Positions 17,274 to 27,347 are shown, counted from the first letter of the stretch. The stretch is 64,000 nucleotides of DNA from JAGQOZ01 sp041399205 (GCA_041399205.1 JAWKTK010000031.1:1-64000); one strand, 5' to 3'. Made by a program: numbers and translations. The notes: a model not told the origin generated them from the letters alone.

Positions 17274-18200
17274 ATGATTTCTTCGAACAGCATCGTGCGA
17301 ACCGTTTTGGCCTGCACGGTGTGGTTGGTCGGTGTGGTCGAAGTATCGATCGCCGAGGAAACAACCAGTATCTCGGGCCTGTATGCTCAACAGGAAGATC
17401 TTGTTATTCAGCAGAGTCACGGGCTGGCGTTGACGATGGACGTTTTTCGTCCGACAAAGTCAGCCAACGGGTTGGCGATAGTGGATGTTGCCAGTGGCGC
17501 GTGGAGTTCAGATCGAGGCAAAATTCGCGACCACAAACGTGCAATGATCTACGATATTTTTTGCGGCAAAGGTTATACGGTTTTTGCGGTTCGACCTGGA
17601 TCGGTATCCCGTTTTTCAGCCGATGACATGGTGGGAAATGTGGAGCGATCGATTCGCTGGGTTAAGGACAACGCCGCAGATTATCAAATTGATTCGGATC
17701 GAATCGGCTTGATCGGCGCATCGGCCGGCGGACATTTGGCTTCACTAACAGCGGTTCGCAAAAAGGAGTCCGTCGCGGCAGTGGGCGTCTTTTTTCCGCC
17801 GACTGATTTTCTGCAGTATGGCCAGCAGCAAATCGATCCGACATCAGATGACAGCGTGGGAAAACTGGTCGCTCGTTTGGCTTTCCCGGCAGGTTTGGAC
17901 GGACTGAGCGAAGCTGACATCACGGCAGGTTTGACGGCCATCTCACCCGCTCGGCAAGTTACAGAAGGCTTGCCGCCATTCTTGTTGATTCACGGCGATG
18001 CTGATCCGGTGGTACCGTTACAACAGTCGGAAACGTTCAAGCAAGCGTTGGAAGCCAAGCAGGTGGACGTGCAGTTGATAGTCAAGCCGGGTGGCGGTCA
18101 TCCGTGGCTGACCATTCCGGTGGAAGTCAAACAAATGGCCGATTGGTTTGATGTCAAGTTGAAGGCCACCGACGCAGAAGACGCAGTCGCGGAAAAATAG
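17274..18200 (+). CDS. Exported alpha/beta-hydrolase (acetyl-esterase/BD-FAE-like)
   Basis: An N-terminal signal peptide (SIVRTVLACTVWLVGVVEV) is followed by an alpha/beta-hydrolase fold. The nucleophile Ser lies in GLIGASAGGHLASL, the acid in LLIHGDADPVVP and the His in KPGGGHPWL, completing the Ser-Asp-His triad. A dienelactone-hydrolase/acetyl-xylan-esterase type activity is likely; the substrate is unknown. GTG at 17271 and ATG at 17274 are both possible starts; I use ATG. An AAAGGGAAA stretch upstream serves as a weak ribosome site. It is 58 bases after carA on the same strand, but a functional link is not evident. Confidence 0.87.
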   Translation: MISSNSIVRTVLACTVWLVGVVEVSIAEETTSISGLYAQQEDLVIQQSHGLALTMDVFRPTKSANGLAIVDVASGAWSSDRGKIRDHKRAMIYDIFCGKGYTVFAVRPGSVSRFSADDMVGNVERSIRWVKDNAADYQIDSDRIGLIGASAGGHLASLTAVRKKESVAAVGVFFPPTDFLQYGQQQIDPTSDDSVGKLVARLAFPAGLDGLSEADITAGLTAISPARQVTEGLPPFLLIHGDADPVVPLQQSETFKQALEAKQVDVQLIVKPGGGHPWLTIPVEVKQMADWFDVKLKATDAEDAVAEK

Positions 18201-18356
18201 CGGAGTCGACTTGTGGCAGTGGTAGTTGATTTCCTATCTGCTCCAGTAAGTGAACAAGGCGACCGAATCCCTGAAGAAAAGGATTCGTTACCTCACCCAC
18301 TACGGGTACATGTCCAATCGTCGCAGCGTTTGGTGTCAGTTCCGTAGTGGTGTGGT

Positions 18357-19262
18357 TCATGTTCGACTGAGCAGAAAGACGCCTGCGAGCATACCCAGTA
18401 GGCAAGCTGCCTTGGGCTTGTAACTCTTTTCTTTCAGCATACGAATTCCGTACAGGAACGTAACTAACACGGAAGTCCGGCGTAACGGCGACACCAGCGA
18501 AATCATGGTGTCTGGTTGTTCCAACGCGGTGAAGTACAAAAAGTCAGTGACCAATAGCAAGATGCCAATCCACGGGATCACTCGCCGCCATTGGAACGGA
18601 TCGGTGGCTTTTCTTTGCTGCGTTCGCACCCAGTTTGCGTAAAACGGCAGCGTGACCAGCACCAGGTAAACAGAAAACCACGCTTGGACGGTAGCGGGCG
18701 AATAGTTCATTCGCTGCAAGAGATATTTATCGTACAGTGCGCTGCATGCCGCCAAGATTGTGGCGGCCATCATGCAAGCGACCCATTTGTTTCGCCGAAA
18801 GTGAATTCCTTCTCGTTTGCCCACCAACGAAAACGCGTAGAACGAACTCAGAATCAGCACCACTCCGCTCCACTGCAGCCACGACGGCCGTTCGTCCAGA
18901 ACCAGTGTGGCGATCAAAATGGTCCAAAGCGGACTGGTCGCTCGAATGGTGCTGGCAATGGTAATCGGCAGATGCTTCAGCGCCACGTATGCAAAACCCC
19001 AAGAGGCGCCGACAATGGCGGACTTGATGGCCAGCAGCAAGTGATCTATCCCGTCCGTTGCGTCCACTTGCAGCCAGCGTAATTTGGCCGGCAGCCAGCC
19101 AAGGTACGACACCATCAACAGGGGCGACCAGACAAGAGCGCCTATCAGCACCGAATAGAACAGTACAGGCCGTACAGCGTTGTCTTTGACGGCCATTTTT
19201 TTGGCAATGTCGTAGAGTCCCAGGAACAGCGCGGAAAGGATAGTGCAAAGAAACCACGACAT
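18357..19262 (-). CDS. EamA/DMT family transporter
   Basis: The protein has about ten hydrophobic helices in two repeated five-helix halves, the hallmark of EamA (drug/metabolite) transporters. The paired signature regions are IKSAIVGASWGFAYVALKHL with ASTIRATSPLWTILIATLVL and, in the second half, ISLVSPLRRTSVLVTFLYGI. EamA proteins export amino acids, nucleosides or other metabolites; the substrate cannot be read from sequence. It ends with GMLAGVFLLSRT. Confidence 0.88.
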   Translation of the reverse strand: MSWFLCTILSALFLGLYDIAKKMAVKDNAVRPVLFYSVLIGALVWSPLLMVSYLGWLPAKLRWLQVDATDGIDHLLLAIKSAIVGASWGFAYVALKHLPITIASTIRATSPLWTILIATLVLDERPSWLQWSGVVLILSSFYAFSLVGKREGIHFRRNKWVACMMAATILAACSALYDKYLLQRMNYSPATVQAWFSVYLVLVTLPFYANWVRTQQRKATDPFQWRRVIPWIGILLLVTDFLYFTALEQPDTMISLVSPLRRTSVLVTFLYGIRMLKEKSYKPKAACLLGMLAGVFLLSRT

Positions 19263-19876
19263 ATTAGATAGTTGGTGCCCCGTTTATATGTAGCCCAGTC
19301 GAACGCGATACCGTCTATTCTGGAGTTGCCAGCGAAACGAACCGTTCGGCCCGTAAGCGGAATGCCAGCGGTGCAATGACGGTGCGAATTCATGGCCATC
19401 GGATTGAATTCGCCAACGTGTATGATTGAAAGTGCGATTGGCAGCAGTCTACGGCTTTCCAGATTCGACCACAATGGTTCTGGACGTTCTTCGGAGTATC
19501 ACCGTTTGTTCTGAATTCGATTTCTTCGTTGGTACATCACGGCAAAGCTAGCGAAGCGTCGCCAGCGGCAGCGCCGTCTCCTTTGGAGGTAGTACAAACG
19601 GCATTCAGGCGCGAGCCGTCCGGCGCTGCAAGACCGGCGAGCTTACCGGTTTCCGAGACTTTGAAATGCGGTATCTATCTGGGGATAAGCTCTCAGCTGC
19701 AAGCAAACGGAACTTGATTATTCATCGTTCCGATTTGCGTTCGGCCGACTTAGCGACCGATATAAGCAGATGGACGATTATCGCCAGCGAAAAGGCTTTT
19801 ACCAGCCTAGCAAGCTAGCGACGCACGTGTGCGCGAATGGAATTTGCGCAGAACATCATAACGAAGGATGGAACAG
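19263..19876. other. Noncoding region upstream of the WD40 gene
   Basis: About 600 bases without a convincing gene. Around 19588 there is a degenerate relative of the GTAGT...TTCAGGCG repeat seen elsewhere in the window, next to several short GC-rich inverted stretches. A good Shine-Dalgarno (AAGGA, 19864-19868) lies at its right end. Confidence 0.4.
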
Positions 19877-20890
19877 ATGCAGCTGAATCGAAGGGAGTTT
19901 CACGCGCTGGGGTGTATGTTGTTATCCAGCGGTGTCGCTTGGGCGAACGATTCCGCGATCTTCACTTCGCTGGGAAAACTGCCAGCGCCAGCCGCTCGTG
20001 CGCCCGTGGTGACATCACTTTCGCTCAATTCGGAAGCCAATCGGTTGGCGGCGGGTGGCGATGACCATCTGGTTCGCATCTGGTCGTTGGCAGAAAAGCG
20101 AGTGGAATTGACACTACAAGGTCATCAAGACTGGGTAGATGCGGTGGCGTTTTCGCCGGATGGTTCGGTGTTGGCGAGCGGTGGTCGAGATTCTCAGGTC
20201 TGCATTTGGGACGCCAAAACCGGGAGGCTCTTGAAACGCTTGGCAGGCATTTCTGCTCCGGTTTCCACGCTCAGCTTTAGTCATCTGGAATCTAAACTGG
20301 CGGTGGCCGGCTTTGGCGGCAGGTTGTGGATCTACAATTCTGAATCGTGGCAGTTGGAATCGGACTTGGCCTGCCCGTGTAAGGACACTCGCTGCGTCCT
20401 GTTTTCTCCCAATGACGGCTTGCTGGCAGCAGGCGGTCGCAACGGACGCTTGCGAATCTACGACGCACAACAACTGGAAACACGGTTTACCAAGCCGTTG
20501 CAAGAGGGTCGCATCCGCGCAATTGCGTTTAGCTATGACGGCCAGTCGCTGTATTCGGCTGGCGAAGACCGCGCGGTGCGAATCCTGGATGTGGCTCGTT
20601 CGGAACAGACCGGTGCGTTTGGCGCTGGGAGTGCCAAGATCCTGTCAATGGTTGCGTTTGCACCGAATCATGTAGTGACGGGCGGTTCGGACAACGTGAT
20701 TCGGATTTGGCGAGTCTCGGATGGGGAACAACTCGGCGAACTGACGGGGCATCAAGGCAGCGTGGTGGCGTTGGCGTTTCACCGCAACTTGCTTGCTTCC
20801 GCGTCGTATGACACGTCGATTCGACTGTGGCAACTATCGACGACGTTTCACATCATGGCATCCACGGCGGCGCCGACATCGCAAAAATAG
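19877..20890 (+). CDS. Exported WD40-repeat beta-propeller protein
   Basis: About seven WD40 blades are visible, for example LAAGGDDHLVRIWSLAEKR, LASGGRDSQVCIWDAKTGR, VTGGSDNVIRIWRVSDGE and LASASYDTSIRLWQLS, enough for a full propeller. The N-terminus (LNRREFHALGCMLLSSGVAW) resembles a twin-arginine or lipoprotein-type signal, so the propeller probably acts outside the cytoplasm as a binding scaffold. ATG at 19877 is chosen because AAGGA lies eight bases upstream; an ATG at 19868 overlaps that site. It is followed on the same strand by the SdrD-like surface protein. Confidence 0.88.
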   Translation: MQLNRREFHALGCMLLSSGVAWANDSAIFTSLGKLPAPAARAPVVTSLSLNSEANRLAAGGDDHLVRIWSLAEKRVELTLQGHQDWVDAVAFSPDGSVLASGGRDSQVCIWDAKTGRLLKRLAGISAPVSTLSFSHLESKLAVAGFGGRLWIYNSESWQLESDLACPCKDTRCVLFSPNDGLLAAGGRNGRLRIYDAQQLETRFTKPLQEGRIRAIAFSYDGQSLYSAGEDRAVRILDVARSEQTGAFGAGSAKILSMVAFAPNHVVTGGSDNVIRIWRVSDGEQLGELTGHQGSVVALAFHRNLLASASYDTSIRLWQLSTTFHIMASTAAPTSQK

Positions 20891-20947
20891 CCGACGTTTT
20901 TCAAGTCGACGAGAACAAGACAATCGATCCAACTGGAGAGCTACAAA

Positions 20948-23900
20948 GTGGCAAATCTCATCCGCATCACTCGACGTCGCACGGATTCGTCCGAGCATCC
21001 GCGTGAGTCGAAGGGACACCACGCCAATCGCCTGTGTGCCATCGAACCGATGGAGCCTCGGCAATTGCTTACCGCCGATCCGCTGTACGTGGGCGCGGTG
21101 TATATCGAAGAGGATCTAGGTTCCGATGCGCATGGAGACCGCTTTGAAGTCACGTTTGAAGGTGGGGCTCCCGGTACGCAACTGATGCAAGTACGGATTA
21201 GTGGCGACCAGAATCAACCGGGCTTCAACATGGGAGACGTTTTTTACGACGTTCCGCAAACGGCGCAGACGCAACATCCCGACGGGATCAATCTAGGCGC
21301 GGACGAATCCTTTCCGTTTCAAGTCCTGGCTGATCCGAATATGCCTGATTACGGCATCGCAATTACTGCGGTTACGGTGATTGATGGTTCGACCGATCTG
21401 GTGATTGGCTTTTCCGGATTTGATCCGGGCGAAAAATTCGTCTTCACCATTGACGTGGACGAAGTGGAAGAGCTGGATCCGAATGAAACGGACATCGACA
21501 TCATTAACCGCGGATTCGATCCATTGACTTCGGGCGCCGAGTTCGATGGTTCGCAGTTGTTCGCCACCTTGACGGCTCCGCATTACGAAGACGCCCAGGT
21601 CCAAGCGGAATTCGAAAACTGGTACGACACATTGCTCGCCGCCACACCGCTGGATTTGCCCGAAGATGATTTTCTGGGGCAACGAGATCGTTCGGCGGCG
21701 GCCGTCGGTTCGCTGGAACAGAAGATTATTCCGGCTGAAATCAGCGGTTACGTTTATCATGACCGTGATCGCGATGGACAGATGGACGCGGGCGAAGAGG
21801 GAATTGGCGAGACAATCCTGCAAATCATTCCTATTAATTCCGTGGAGCCACAAGAGACGGTCACGGCCACAACCAATCCGGATGGCAGTTACAGCGTCAA
21901 AAATTTGAAGCCGGGTTTGTACCGCATTGTGGAACTGCACCCAGATGGTTGGCTGGATGGCATCGATACGCCGGGTACGGTGGATGGCCAACCGCAAGGA
22001 ACAGCCAAAGCACCGGACACGATTGATGAAATCTTCTTGGCCGGTGGCAGCAAGGGTATCCAATACAATTTTGGCGAATACCTGCCAGCGTCATTGCGAG
22101 GCCACGTGCATTTGGCCACCGCCGATAACGACTGTTTTACTGAAGACGTCTATCACGAACCCGTTGCTGGTGTTCTGATCCAACTACTGGATCAGTTGGG
22201 CACTATTGTTGCCACAACAGAAACCAATCAGCTGGGCGAATATGAATTCGTCGGGATCGAACCGGGGGTCTATTCGGTAGTGGAAACGACTCCGGCGAAT
22301 CTGCTGGAAGGTGGCGCACAAGCTGGTTCGCACGGTGGAACGGTTAACGGACCGAATCGCATTGAAAACGTCGTCTTGGGTTCGGGCGAAGACAGCGTGA
22401 ACTACGACTTCTGTGAAATGGAACCGGTGTCCATCACTGGTATTGTCGTTCTTTCCACGCCGGACGGCGACTGTTTTAGCGAAGATGTAGAACATGAAGT
22501 TGTGGTGGGTGCCACTGTCCAGCTGTTGGACGAAACGGGGCAAGTGATCGCGGAAACCGTCACTAACCAAGATGGTCGCTACAAGTTCATGGATCTACCG
22601 CCAGGTACCTACTCCGTTGTGGAATTTACTCCTCCCGGCTTGATTGACGGTGGTGCGCAACGAGGTACCGTGGATGGTACCTTCGTGGGAGACGTGGTGA
22701 ACTCGGGTGTGATCGAAAACATTACACTCGGTTCGGGCCAGAACGCCACTGACTATGATTTCTGCGAACATCTGCCCGCTACTATTTCCGGCTACGTCTA
22801 CCACGATCGCAATGACGATGGTTCGCGGCAAGGCGAATCAGAATACATTGCTAATGTGCAACTACAATTGATCGATATGGCTGGCACCGTGGTCCAAACA
22901 ACCACCACCAATGCCGACGGATTCTACCAGTTTACCGAAGTGGAGCTGGGCGAATATTCGATTGTGGAAGTGCAGCCCGCTGGTTGGTGGGACGGCAAGG
23001 ATGCAGCCGGAACTATTGCTGGACAGATCGTGGGCCAAGCGGATGCAGAACGAGGCGACGATCAGATTCGCAATATTCAGATCCAATGGGGCGATGAAGG
23101 GATTGAATACAACTTTGGCGAGATTTCGCCCAGTTCTATTTCGGGCAACGTGCACTTGGGAACGGCCAACGGCGACTGTTTTACTGAAGGCATCGATCAC
23201 CAACCGATTGTCGGTGCGACCATTCAATTGCTGGACATGAACGGCAATGTGTTGCAGGAAACACTGACCGACAGCAACGGCGGTTACCTGTTTGACGAAC
23301 TACTGCCCGGCGAATACCAAGTCCTGGAAATCACGCCACCGGGATTATTGGAAGGTGGAGCGCAAGCGGGACAAGTTGACGGTCAGACGCTTGGACAAGT
23401 TGCGGATCAAAATCGCATTACGGCCATTTCGTTATTGTCCGGCGATGACGGTGAAAACTACGAATTTTGCGATTTCCCGCCCGCCATCATTTCGGGCACG
23501 GTCTATCACGACAAAGACAACGACGGCCAAATCGATACCGACGAATTGGAACGCATTATCGGTGTCACCATTGAATTGCTGGACGCCAACGGCGTGGTCG
23601 TCGCGACCACCACCACGGACGCCAACGGGAATTACGAATTCCAAGGGCTGTCCGCCGGAAACTATACGTTGCGAGAAATCCAGCCCGCTGGTTGGCTGGA
23701 CGGTCTGGACACAGCTGGCACAATTGACGACCAACAAATTGGTCAAGCGTTCAATCCTGGTGACTTGATCCAGAATGTTGTGATTGGATTTGGGCAAACG
23801 GGTATCGACTACAACTTTGGCGAAATTCTTCCCGTGTCTTTGGCTGGCACCGTCCACGCCGACTATTACGAATCGAATTGCTACTACGAAGAAGATCGAG

Positions 23901-25918
23901 ACGAACTACTGCCTGACGTCACGATTGAGTTACTAGACGCCAGCGGCACGGTGATTGCCACCACCATGACGGACGAATTCGGCCGCTTTGAATTCAACGG
24001 ACTGCAACCGGGCGAATACGCTATTCGCCAGATTCAGCCGGAAGGTTACTTTGACGGTAACGCCGCCTTGGGGTTCGGACCGGAAGATGATTTTCTTCGA
24101 GGCGAAGTGGCGCACGCAAATTTGATTGAAGCCATCTTCTTGGAGTCGGGCGAACACGCCGATTTTCGCTTCTGTGAAGACCCGCCGGTCGAGATTTCTG
24201 GTTTCGTCTATCAAGATGGCGAAACCGTGAAGCTGGCCCACGATGAAAGTTTGCCCGAAGATATTTCTACCATTCGCAATGGCTTGAAAACTCCGGACGA
24301 CACGCCGCTGGCCGGGGTCCAGATTGTGTTGCGAGCAAGCTTCAGTAACCTCACCAGTGAAGACGGCGTCTACTTAATCCAGAAAATCGACGGCGATATT
24401 GCTGAAACACTGACCACTTGGACCGACGAAAATGGCTACTATCAATTTGATGGATTGTTGGCTGGCACTTACCATATTCAAGAAATTCATCCCGAAAGTT
24501 TTACGGACGGAATCGATCACGGCGGCATTCAGCTCAGCAATATTGGCGAAGTTTTAAAATCCGACATCGGTACTCCCATTCCCATCAACCGATTTGATCC
24601 TGTGTCTGAAGCAACTATTGCCAGTTTACCGTTTGATCCATTGTACGACGCGATTGCGCGAGTCATCGCGCAGCCTGGCACCAGCGTTCAGTTTAACAAC
24701 TTCAGCGAAGTGCTGGCGGAAAACGAACCGCCGCCGCCTCCTCCTCCGCCGCCGCCACCACCTCCGCCTCCTCCACCGCTGATCGTCTATTATCCGCCGC
24801 CGACTGAGGTTTCGCCGCCGTTGCCACCATACCAGGTGACACCAACGTTGGTATATCGAGGTCTTGAGGATGTGGATCTGTTCCAAGTGCGATCGTTTAG
24901 CCCGATTCGAGCTCGAGGATTCACTTGGCATTTGAGCGTGATTGACGGCGGGTTTCCTCGAGATGCGAACGAACCGTCCGAAGGAGTTTATGCTCCGGTG
25001 TGGTTGGAAGCCGGTGTGGATTTTGAATATCGGACGGGTTGGAATGTTCGCGACATGCAGCAGTTGGGGTGGACCATTGTAGATGGAGAAACTTCCTTCG
25101 AATTCCAATTTGGCATTCGCAATGGAATTCCAATCACAGGTGACTTCAACGGTGATGGTATTACGGAAGCGGGCGTCTTCTTTGAAGGACATTGGTTTAT
25201 TGACATTAATGGCGATGGCCAATGGGACGAACATGATTTATGGGCCAAACTGGGCCACGCCGGAGATTTGCCGGTGACCGGCGATTGGGACGGCGACGGG
25301 AAAGACGATATTGGCGTGTTTGGTCGAGCGTGGTCGGGTGATCCGCAAGCCGTTGCGTCCGAACCGGGACTTCCCGATCGTGAAAACACAGCACGCGGCA
25401 AAGCGAAGAACATACCGCCCAAAGAAGACGTTGCTGCGCACGGTAACCGCGAATTGCAGCGATCTGAATCGGGAACAGCTCGCAGTGACGTGATTGACCA
25501 TGTGTTCCATTTTGGCGGCATTGGTGATCGCCCCGTGGCCGGCGATTGGAACGGAGACGGAATTGATTCGATTGGTCTGTTCAATCAAGGGCAGTGGCGA
25601 TTGGATCGCAACGGTGACGGCGAGTTCACGGACCAAGATGTGGAAGCCACGTTCGGCCAAGCCGGCGATATCCCGATTGTCGGCGATTTCAATGGAGATG
25701 GATTGGATGACATTGGTATTCTTCGAGGTGGAACGTTCTATCTGGATACGAATGGCAACCGCCAACTTGACGCCGCCGATCTTCAACTGGACGCGAGTAG
25801 CGTGAACGGCATACCGATTTCCGGCGATTGGAACGGAGACGGCACAGATACTGTTGGCAGTGTTTCTCGAGACCTGAAGTTTCCCAACCGAGACCGAATT
25901 GCCGATTCAGGCCGATAG
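20948..25918 (+). CDS. Giant surface protein with eight SdrD B-like repeats, polyproline hinge and VCBS/FG-GAP tail
   Basis: A GTG start nine bases after GGAG gives a 1656-residue protein. It opens with a long planctomycete signal region carrying the LEPR-XLL-like motif (IEPMEPRQLLTAD). From about residue 265 to 1090 there are eight repeats of roughly 105-120 residues related to SdrD B / carboxypeptidase-regulatory-like domains (for example AEISGYVYHDRDRDGQMDAG ... GSYSVKNLKPGLYRIVE). Some copies end in NFGE and lack Cys; others start DCF and end FCE with a Cys pair. A proline run (about 1261-1278) separates these from a tail of five or more GDWNGDG/GDFNGDG calcium-binding-like repeats. It is probably a secreted stalk or adhesin; the function is inferred from architecture only. 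Confidence 0.88.
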   Translation: MANLIRITRRRTDSSEHPRESKGHHANRLCAIEPMEPRQLLTADPLYVGAVYIEEDLGSDAHGDRFEVTFEGGAPGTQLMQVRISGDQNQPGFNMGDVFYDVPQTAQTQHPDGINLGADESFPFQVLADPNMPDYGIAITAVTVIDGSTDLVIGFSGFDPGEKFVFTIDVDEVEELDPNETDIDIINRGFDPLTSGAEFDGSQLFATLTAPHYEDAQVQAEFENWYDTLLAATPLDLPEDDFLGQRDRSAAAVGSLEQKIIPAEISGYVYHDRDRDGQMDAGEEGIGETILQIIPINSVEPQETVTATTNPDGSYSVKNLKPGLYRIVELHPDGWLDGIDTPGTVDGQPQGTAKAPDTIDEIFLAGGSKGIQYNFGEYLPASLRGHVHLATADNDCFTEDVYHEPVAGVLIQLLDQLGTIVATTETNQLGEYEFVGIEPGVYSVVETTPANLLEGGAQAGSHGGTVNGPNRIENVVLGSGEDSVNYDFCEMEPVSITGIVVLSTPDGDCFSEDVEHEVVVGATVQLLDETGQVIAETVTNQDGRYKFMDLPPGTYSVVEFTPPGLIDGGAQRGTVDGTFVGDVVNSGVIENITLGSGQNATDYDFCEHLPATISGYVYHDRNDDGSRQGESEYIANVQLQLIDMAGTVVQTTTTNADGFYQFTEVELGEYSIVEVQPAGWWDGKDAAGTIAGQIVGQADAERGDDQIRNIQIQWGDEGIEYNFGEISPSSISGNVHLGTANGDCFTEGIDHQPIVGATIQLLDMNGNVLQETLTDSNGGYLFDELLPGEYQVLEITPPGLLEGGAQAGQVDGQTLGQVADQNRITAISLLSGDDGENYEFCDFPPAIISGTVYHDKDNDGQIDTDELERIIGVTIELLDANGVVVATTTTDANGNYEFQGLSAGNYTLREIQPAGWLDGLDTAGTIDDQQIGQAFNPGDLIQNVVIGFGQTGIDYNFGEILPVSLAGTVHADYYESNCYYEEDRDELLPDVTIELLDASGTVIATTMTDEFGRFEFNGLQPGEYAIRQIQPEGYFDGNAALGFGPEDDFLRGEVAHANLIEAIFLESGEHADFRFCEDPPVEISGFVYQDGETVKLAHDESLPEDISTIRNGLKTPDDTPLAGVQIVLRASFSNLTSEDGVYLIQKIDGDIAETLTTWTDENGYYQFDGLLAGTYHIQEIHPESFTDGIDHGGIQLSNIGEVLKSDIGTPIPINRFDPVSEATIASLPFDPLYDAIARVIAQPGTSVQFNNFSEVLAENEPPPPPPPPPPPPPPPPPLIVYYPPPTEVSPPLPPYQVTPTLVYRGLEDVDLFQVRSFSPIRARGFTWHLSVIDGGFPRDANEPSEGVYAPVWLEAGVDFEYRTGWNVRDMQQLGWTIVDGETSFEFQFGIRNGIPITGDFNGDGITEAGVFFEGHWFIDINGDGQWDEHDLWAKLGHAGDLPVTGDWDGDGKDDIGVFGRAWSGDPQAVASEPGLPDRENTARGKAKNIPPKEDVAAHGNRELQRSESGTARSDVIDHVFHFGGIGDRPVAGDWNGDGIDSIGLFNQGQWRLDRNGDGEFTDQDVEATFGQAGDIPIVGDFNGDGLDDIGILRGGTFYLDTNGNRQLDAADLQLDASSVNGIPISGDWNGDGTDTVGSVSRDLKFPNRDRIADSGR

Positions 25919-26395
25919 GGCGACATGCCAGCACGTGTCGGATGGCCGACGCCCAGAACCGGCGTTCCCGTCACATTGCGGCTAGCCGCAATGTGATGGC
26001 ATTTGCCGAATTGCACAGTGGCAATTCCGTGTCAGTCCAGAGCGTGTCGTCCTTGATGTGATTCGAACGCACTTGCAATGGGTCCGACTGGCAAACTGAT
26101 TTGCGAATCAAGCGTTGGTTACCTACGCTCGATCGCAACCCCTGTCGGCTTGCCGACACTCGGCAATCCTGTTTTTCGCATTCTGGAAAACTCGGCTTGG
26201 AATCTTCGCAGCAACACTCTAGAGTTCCGCGCCGTCCCACTTCGGGAGTGGCGTACTTAGGCGAATGGCGGTTGAAAAAATCCTGACAGATTGCGGTGAC
26301 AATTCCTCGTCACCTGGATTCGTTGCCTCGACCTCAATCTCGGCAGGTAACCAACACCGACCACTCGCTTCACAACTCGAATAGGAGAGAACAGC
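25919..26395. other. Intergenic region with a 26-base perfect palindrome
   Basis: Nothing coding is seen. The segment holds the perfect palindrome at 25971-25996 and, at its right end, a strong Shine-Dalgarno (AGGAGAG) for the RTX-repeat gene. Confidence 0.45.
25971..25996. repeat. Perfect 26-base palindrome
   Basis: The left half TCACATTGCGGCT is followed without a spacer by its exact reverse complement AGCCGCAATGTGA. It lies 53 bases after the stop of the giant surface protein gene. As RNA it could form a stem ending that transcript, although no T tract follows. As DNA it is a symmetric site for a dimeric regulator or a recombinase. Confidence 0.6.
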
Positions 26396-27325
26396 ATGCG
26401 AAAGCAATTGGGTTACGAAGCATTGGAAAACCGTAGTATGTTGACTGCAACGTTTTCCGGCGGTGCGGTGCAGGTGAGTGTGAACAACCAAGACGTGAAA
26501 ATTGTCAAAGACTTTGACAAGGCGTTGGTCTACGTCGACAACACTGAAGTGGAGATCAAAGACGCCGGCGGAAATTCGACCGACGTCTATCTGGGTGAAG
26601 TCGAACAGATCAACATTACCATCTCGGGCAATGAAGGGAATACTGTCGACTTGACCGACGTAATCCCGATCGATTTTGTGTCGATTGGAGCGATCGGCAC
26701 TGGTCCCTGTGCGTATGACGCCATTTTTGTCACGCTAGGCGGTGGCAATGACACATACGTTCCCGGTGGCTACGGTGGCATGATCAACGGCGGTGCCGGG
26801 AACGACACGATCAACGGTGGTCCCCGAACGGAACGAGTCTTTGCTGGTAGCGGCAACGACATTGTTCATGGTGGCGGTGGTTGTGATTTGATCCAAGGTG
26901 AAGGCGGTGCCGACGAACTATACGGCGATGGCGGCGATGACCAAATCTGGGGTGGCAGTGACAACGATCATATCTATGGCGGCGATGGCGCAGATCAATT
27001 GTTTGGCGACGCAGGCCATGATTGGCTCTATGGTGGTAATAACAACGACACCATGGCCGGCGGTACGGGCAATGATCACCTGTACGGTCAAGCCGGTCAC
27101 GACAAACTAGAGGACACGGACGATAACGACGTTGACTATTTGTACGGCGGTGCCGACAACGACATCATCAATCTGTACGACCTAGATTTCGATGACTATG
27201 CCATCGGTGGTGATGGGCAGGATGCGTTCTTGCTGGATGGTGAAGCTATCGGCGGTTATCTGTTTGGAGATAGTGACCACAATGACTTTGATCCGTTAGT
27301 GGATCTGATTATTTACTTTATCTAG
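26396..27325 (+). CDS. Secreted RTX (hemolysin-type calcium-binding) repeat protein
   Basis: The N-terminus has the planctomycete LEPR-XLL-like motif (YEALENRSMLTAT). From about residue 115 on, at least ten glycine/aspartate nonapeptides of the RTX type follow (GGAGNDTINGG, GSGNDIVHGG, GDGGDDQIWGG, GGTGNDHLYGQ), which wind into a calcium-binding beta roll in known families. There is no catalytic domain and no type I secretion gene nearby. A strong AGGAG Shine-Dalgarno supports the start. Likely a surface or matrix protein. Confidence 0.88.
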   Translation: MRKQLGYEALENRSMLTATFSGGAVQVSVNNQDVKIVKDFDKALVYVDNTEVEIKDAGGNSTDVYLGEVEQINITISGNEGNTVDLTDVIPIDFVSIGAIGTGPCAYDAIFVTLGGGNDTYVPGGYGGMINGGAGNDTINGGPRTERVFAGSGNDIVHGGGGCDLIQGEGGADELYGDGGDDQIWGGSDNDHIYGGDGADQLFGDAGHDWLYGGNNNDTMAGGTGNDHLYGQAGHDKLEDTDDNDVDYLYGGADNDIINLYDLDFDDYAIGGDGQDAFLLDGEAIGGYLFGDSDHNDFDPLVDLIIYFI

Positions 27326-27347
27326 CTTCGTGTACTTTTGACGACAG

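Noticed and set aside
24626..25234. Minus-strand frame antisense to the giant surface protein, with a long Arg run
   Set aside because: The Arg run is the complement of the proline codons, and the plus strand is clearly coding.
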